Made by a program: the position numbers and the translations under genes
Origin: Pseudomonadota bacterium
GTDB taxonomy: Bacteria; Pseudomonadota; Gammaproteobacteria; Xanthomonadales; Xanthomonadaceae
Direction of reading: 5' to 3'
NCBI GenBank assembly: GCA_023461075.1
Contig: JAEWNY010000058.1
Location: forward strand, 1-8,501
Length of the DNA stretch: 8,501 bases
The notes under the pieces: model-generated
What the model was told of the DNA's origin: nothing
Database searches by the model: none
Seen by the model: the letters and a program-made list of their open reading frames with translations, nothing else
Shown here: piece after piece, positions 5,276-8,501 of the stretch
Numbering within the stretch: position 1 is the first letter of the stretch
How the letters are laid out: every line of letters begins with the position of its first letter

Positions 5276-7180
5276 TCAGAGGATGGGCGCGAGACCGGCG
5301 CCGAAGGCGGTCAGGATCCGGGTCGCGAACCATTTGGGCCCGACGTTGACCTCCGGGAAGTCGCCGACCGCCCGATAGCAGTCATGGAAGCGCGGATCGC
5401 CGATCCGCAGCGGCGCCGGGCAATCCGGGCCGGGCACGAATTCGTAGCTGGTCGCATAGCGCACCGGCATCAGGTCGAACACCGGCAGGTGCTCGGACAC
5501 CTTGAGCAGAGAGTAACGCAATCCCGGAAGTATCGGATTGCGTTCGCGCGGGGCGATCACCCAGGAGTTGGCCGGCGCGATGTCGCCGCGGATGCTCGCC
5601 GCCAGTTCCGCCGCGAAACCGCGGTCGCGGATGATCAGCGCGCTCTCGGTGTTGTAGTTGTCTCCGCGCGGATCGAAGTTGTGGGTGCCGACCACGCCGA
5701 CGCCTTCGTCCACCACCATCGACTTGGCATGCAGGCCGATGCGCACGCCGGCCCGCTTGAGCGGCACGCTGCTGCCGCGCGCGGAGAAGAACATGCGCCG
5801 CCGGACCAGGTACTCGCGGCGATCGCGCTGCGCCCAGGGCTCGCGCCGCATCTGCTGGTAAGCCTCGCGGCGGCGTTGGAATTCCACCTCATCGACCGCT
5901 TCCGGCACGCTGGCGCGGGTGGCGGCAAGGTCGATCGGTGCATCTTCCGGATACGGTTTGTATTCGTAGATCTCGAAGCCGAAACGACGCAGGTAGCGCC
6001 GACGGTACTTGTACGACAACGCATAAACCATGAAAGCGTCGGTCGCGGCCAGACTGTTGGTCGAGATCACCACCCGCGGCGGGCGCGGCCGATCATTGAG
6101 TGACTCGAACAACCGTTGAGCCGGCTTCGACAGCACCAGATAGGGCGTCTGCAGCAGCAGTTCCTCCTGGGTGGACTGCACCAGCTGCATCAGCTCCGCG
6201 CTGGCATCGCTGCCGCCCGCCGCCTGCGCGACATCGCGCCGATGCTTGCGCGGCAGGTCGGCGACGAACTGCACGCCTTCGACCGGCCGCGTGCGCGAGA
6301 CCAGGCGCGCATCGAGCAGGGCGGCATCGTTGGCATCGCGCTGCATGGCCAAGGCGCGATCGGGATGCTCATAGGCTCGAGTGGAAAGCGCCGGCACACC
6401 CTCGCGGGTGATCAGCCGCGCGACATCGCGCAACTCGGCCACCGCCACGCTGCGCGGCGAGGCCCAGAAGGCATCGAAGTTGGCGCCCATCTCGCGCGCC
6501 ACCGGACCGGACAGCGACACATCGCGGTCGCGGAAGTCGTACTCGGCATCCCAGTCGTAGTAATCGTCCTGGTAATTGCGCCCGCCGGTGATACCCAGCC
6601 TTCCATCGACCAGCAGCAGCTTGTTGTGCATGCGCTGGTTGAGCATGCGGAAGCGGAACAGGGTCGCCATCGCGTAGTCGGTCCAGCTCAGCTGGCCCTT
6701 GCCGAACACCGGGTTGTAGACGCGAGCCTCGAAGTTGGCATGCGCGCCGGCCAGCGAAGCGAGCGTGTGCACGCTCTTCATCGCGGTCAACTGGTCCATC
6801 AGCACGCGTACCTTCACCCCGCGCCGTGCCGCGGCGACCAGCTCACGCAGGACCAGTCGGCCGGAGTCATCCTCGTCGTAGATATAGGTCTGCAGGTCGA
6901 TACTTTCGCGCGCCGCGCGAATCAGGTGGATGCGCACCATCAAGGCATCGGTGCCGTGGTCGAGGATCAGCGCATGGTGGCCGCCATCGCGCATCGCGCC
7001 GTCGGCCTGCGCCAGCAATGCCGAGGGCTGAGCGCAGCGATCCGCCTGCGCGCAATCGAGCGCGACCGGGCGTTCGGCTTCTACAATCCGCGCCACCTCG
7101 GCGCGTTGCGTGTCCGACAGCGAGGCGCAACCCGAGAGCCACAGCAGCGCGCAGGCCAACGCCCATCGCCAAGCGCTCAC
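5276..7180 (-). CDS. Phospholipase D/cardiolipin synthase-like lipoprotein with two HKD motifs
   Basis: A 634-residue member of the PLD superfamily. The N-terminus has a lipoprotein signal ending LSGC, with Cys18 as the lipidation site. The first PLD domain has HNKLLLVD (His185, Lys187, Asp192) followed by GGRNY; the second has HAKSMVVD (His484, Lys486, Asp491) followed by GTHNFDPR. Both catalytic motifs are intact, so phosphatidyl transfer or hydrolysis is expected, as in cardiolipin synthases (ClsC-like) or periplasmic PLDs. An Arg/Glu-rich insert at about 411-470 precedes the second motif. The start is GTG at 7180, which overlaps the YceI stop as GTGA, with GGAG eight bases upstream; the frame stays open farther upstream only as an overlap with the YceI gene. 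The lipobox suggests the active site faces the periplasm. Synthase and hydrolase cannot be separated from sequence alone. Confidence 0.9.
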   Translation of the reverse strand: MSAWRWALACALLWLSGCASLSDTQRAEVARIVEAERPVALDCAQADRCAQPSALLAQADGAMRDGGHHALILDHGTDALMVRIHLIRAARESIDLQTYIYDEDDSGRLVLRELVAAARRGVKVRVLMDQLTAMKSVHTLASLAGAHANFEARVYNPVFGKGQLSWTDYAMATLFRFRMLNQRMHNKLLLVDGRLGITGGRNYQDDYYDWDAEYDFRDRDVSLSGPVAREMGANFDAFWASPRSVAVAELRDVARLITREGVPALSTRAYEHPDRALAMQRDANDAALLDARLVSRTRPVEGVQFVADLPRKHRRDVAQAAGGSDASAELMQLVQSTQEELLLQTPYLVLSKPAQRLFESLNDRPRPPRVVISTNSLAATDAFMVYALSYKYRRRYLRRFGFEIYEYKPYPEDAPIDLAATRASVPEAVDEVEFQRRREAYQQMRREPWAQRDRREYLVRRRMFFSARGSSVPLKRAGVRIGLHAKSMVVDEGVGVVGTHNFDPRGDNYNTESALIIRDRGFAAELAASIRGDIAPANSWVIAPRERNPILPGLRYSLLKVSEHLPVFDLMPVRYATSYEFVPGPDCPAPLRIGDPRFHDCYRAVGDFPEVNVGPKWFATRILTAFGAGLAPIL

Positions 7181-7749
7181 GACATCGGCTCCATCGGCAC
7201 CCGCAAGTCGAATTCGACATGCTCGCCGACCACGCCGCGGAACTTGTGCATGCCGAAGTCGCCACGCCTGACCCTGCCGCGCGCCTCGATGACGCAATCG
7301 CGCGCGCGCGGCGAAGCACAGCGACCCGGCGCCACCTGCACCTGCTCGCGGCGACTGACCCCGCGGATCACCAGCTCGCCTTCCAGCACGCCTCCGCGCG
7401 GGGAGCAATCGGCGGCCACCGGATCGGACAGGAAGTGGATGTTGGGATGGCGGGCGCTGTCGAAGAAATCCGCACCGCGAAGCATCCGGGTGTAGCGGGG
7501 GTGGCGCGGCATGTCGACCTCCGCGGCCGGCATGGTGATCGCCAGCCGCAGGCGGCCATCGGCCTGCGCGATCCAGCGGCCTTCGACGCCGTTGAAGCGG
7601 CCCTGCATCGGCCTGCCCATCACCGATCGCAGCATGAAAGCGCCATCCCCGACGCGCGCAGGTAGGACCACCTCTCCGGCAACCGCCGGGAAAGCCGTCG
7701 CCAGGCCCGCGAGGACCGCACACGCAAGGACTGGGATCGCCTGCCGCAT
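7177..7749 (-). CDS. YceI-family periplasmic lipocalin-like protein
   Basis: A 190-residue secreted protein. Residues 1-24 form a signal peptide, probably cleaved after AVA. The mature part matches the YceI fold, a lipocalin-like barrel that binds polyisoprenoids or other amphiphiles in solved members. Typical elements are MLRGADFFDSARHPNIHF (89-106), LEGELVIRGVSR (122-133) and the late RGDFGMHKF (162-170). Three cysteines (115, 144, 152) lie in the mature region. The ATG at 7749 follows the SixA-like stop by four bases, and its own stop overlaps the start of the PLD gene, so the three are probably one operon with YceI and PLD translationally coupled. The ribosome binding site is weak. The pairing suggests that YceI serves PLD with a lipid ligand, but this is inference. 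Confidence 0.9.
   Translation of the reverse strand: MRQAIPVLACAVLAGLATAFPAVAGEVVLPARVGDGAFMLRSVMGRPMQGRFNGVEGRWIAQADGRLRLAITMPAAEVDMPRHPRYTRMLRGADFFDSARHPNIHFLSDPVAADCSPRGGVLEGELVIRGVSRREQVQVAPGRCASPRARDCVIEARGRVRRGDFGMHKFRGVVGEHVEFDLRVPMEPMS
7189..7192 (-). promoter_or_regulatory. Ribosome binding site for the GTG start of the PLD gene
   Basis: GGAG on the - strand inside the last codons of the YceI gene, eight bases before the GTG at 7180. With the lipoprotein signal that begins at this codon, it fixes the PLD start. Confidence 0.65.
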
Positions 7750-7753
7750 CGGC

Positions 7754-8248
7754 TCAGGGCGACCACGTGTGGGCGATGCGAGCCGCGCCCGGATCGGTCA
7801 CCGGCACCCGCCCATCGAACTGCATCACCACGATGCCCGCAGTCGGCAGCGCGTGCAGGCGGGCGGCGGCATCGAGATGGAAAACCAGCTGCTCAAGTCC
7901 GGGATTGTGGCCAACCAGCCACAGTCGCGCGAGCGCAGGCATGGCGGCGATGTGCGCTTCGATCACGCCCAGCAGGTCGCCCAGGCTCGCCTCGTGGATG
8001 TCGGCGGCGATGTCGGCCTCGGGCAGCGTGCAACCGGCCGCCACGAGCTGCGCCAAGGTCTCGCGCGTGCGCATCGCAGGCGAACACAGCACGCCTTGCG
8101 GCATCCCGACCGTGTCCTGAAGCCATCGTCCCGCGGCGCCTGCTTCCTCTAGGCCGCGTGGGGTCAGGCGGCGGCTGGCATCGGCCTCCCAACCGACCGC
8201 CGGGGCGGCCTGCGCATGCCGGATAAGCACGAGTTCCTGCAGACTCAA
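7754..8248 (-). CDS. sixA: SixA-like phosphohistidine phosphatase (histidine phosphatase family)
   Basis: A 164-residue single-domain histidine phosphatase, close in length to E. coli SixA (161). The catalytic motif is LIRHA with His11 as the phosphate acceptor and Arg10 next to it. SPAMRTRET (56-64) supplies the second arginine, Glu86 in IHEAS is a candidate acid, and GHNPGLE (113-119) gives the second active-site histidine, His114. The C-terminus ends in WSP, as SixA does. SixA removes phosphate from histidine in phosphorelay or PTS-type phosphocarrier proteins; the target here is unknown. The best start is a TTG at 8248, with GGAG at 8257-8260 eight bases upstream and directly after the stop of the ParA-like gene; there is no ATG that would keep the RHA motif near the N-terminus. 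The YceI gene follows after four bases. It could also be a broader phosphoglycerate-mutase-like enzyme. Confidence 0.87.
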   Translation of the reverse strand: MSLQELVLIRHAQAAPAVGWEADASRRLTPRGLEEAGAAGRWLQDTVGMPQGVLCSPAMRTRETLAQLVAAGCTLPEADIAADIHEASLGDLLGVIEAHIAAMPALARLWLVGHNPGLEQLVFHLDAAARLHALPTAGIVVMQFDGRVPVTDPGAARIAHTWSP

Positions 8249-8256
8249 TGCAAGCG

Positions 8257-8260
8257 CTCC
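8257..8260 (-). promoter_or_regulatory. Ribosome binding site deciding the TTG start of the SixA-like gene
   Basis: GGAG on the - strand, eight bases before the TTG at 8248 and just past the stop of the ParA-like gene (8266-8268). It supports a TTG start giving the sequence MSLQELVLIRHA. Confidence 0.65.
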
Positions 8261-8265
8261 GCCCG

Positions 8266-8501
8266 TCAACGCGGCTTGTACAGCCAGCGCAGCAGCGGCT
8301 CCCAGTCCTCCTGATGGGCGCGCACCTGGGTGGAGCGGTAATCGAACAGGCTCCGGCCGAGGCCGGTCAGCAATACGTATGACTGGCTGTCGCGCAACTC
8401 CGCCACCAGCGGCACGCCCCACTGGCGCAGGATGTCCATCGCCTGCTGCGAGGCATTGGTCCACGGCTTGAGCTTGTTGCCGACCAACGCGATCGGCAGC
8501 T
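8266..8501 (-). CDS. C-terminal end of a ParA-family (chromosome-partitioning-like) ATPase, start outside window
   Basis: The last 77 or so residues of a protein whose frame is still open at the window edge (LPIALVGNKLKPW and onward). The pattern VGNKLKPWTNASQQ, then a helix (MDILRQWGVPLVAEL), then RDSQSYVLLTGLGRSLFDY resembles the end of ParA/MinD-type P-loop ATPases. There, a strand with an Asn-rich turn handles the nucleotide base, and a conserved 'lower or raise the resistance, then LRDSQ' region follows. The Walker motifs would lie outside the window, so the ATPase call is a moderate one. It ends WEPLLRWLYKPR. The stop at 8266 is 17 bases before the SixA-like start, so the two probably share a transcript. 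A TTG within the fragment (8487) is not a credible start, because similarity-like structure continues upstream of it. Confidence 0.6.
   Translation of the reverse strand, partial: LPIALVGNKLKPWTNASQQAMDILRQWGVPLVAELRDSQSYVLLTGLGRSLFDYRSTQVRAHQEDWEPLLRWLYKPR

Noticed and set aside
6116..7495. A 459-codon + strand open frame opposite the PLD and YceI genes
   Set aside because: It is antisense to two genes with intact catalytic or family motifs; openness is explained by high GC and rare TTA/CTA/TCA codons in the sense strand.
7181..7723. Upstream extension of the PLD frame across the YceI gene
   Set aside because: It is Gly/Arg/Pro-rich shadow sequence overlapping a clear YceI gene; the GTG at 7180 gives a proper lipoprotein signal and has a GGAG site.
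1..8501. Search for mobile elements, defence systems, CRISPR, toxin-antitoxin pairs, tRNA and rRNA
   Set aside because: No array of direct repeats, transposase or integrase motif, toxin-antitoxin-like gene pair or cloverleaf sequence was recognised; all larger genes are envelope or housekeeping types.

Overview
The window is GC-rich, densely packed bacterial chromosome. Gene content and protein style (UppP, META/HslJ-like lipoproteins, a SixA-type phosphatase beside a ParA-like gene, a YceI protein coupled to a phospholipase D-type lipoprotein) suggest a gammaproteobacterium, most likely in or near the Xanthomonadaceae/Lysobacteraceae. That placement is inferred from style and gene order; no search was run. 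I see no rRNA, tRNA, CRISPR array, transposase, integrase or phage gene, and no gene-free stretch longer than about 300 bases.

Layout. On the + strand (1-1585) are the 3' part of uppP and two small tandem META-domain lipoprotein genes, one apparent transcription unit. Everything from there to 8501 is on the - strand. Reading right to left: the 3' end of a ParA-like gene, a SixA-like histidine phosphatase (TTG start), a YceI-family periplasmic protein, and a two-HKD phospholipase D/cardiolipin synthase-like lipoprotein that starts at a GTGA overlap with the YceI gene. After a 144-base, AT-richer intergenic region holding an imperfect palindrome comes a 59-residue arginine-rich protein of unknown function with a strong ribosome binding site. 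A GC-rich hairpin then separates it from a run of a hotdog thioesterase, a PlsC-type acyltransferase, a YheT-type alpha/beta hydrolase (ATGA overlap), a PEBP/YbhB-like protein and a DUF1232 (YkvA-like) membrane protein.

The common theme is the cell envelope and lipid metabolism: recycling of the undecaprenyl carrier (UppP), phospholipid synthesis or remodelling (PLD, acyltransferase, thioesterase, hydrolase), a lipocalin-like periplasmic protein (YceI) and outer-envelope lipoproteins (META pair). That they act in one pathway is inference from proximity and overlap only.

I found no convincing new multi-gene system; most of the window is ordinary core genome. The items most worth a second look are the DUF1232 gene, which has no stop at its expected end and runs open for about 350 bases antisense to the second META gene; the small arginine-rich, lysine-free protein with its palindrome; and the 10-bp-stem hairpin ending four bases before the thioesterase start codon.
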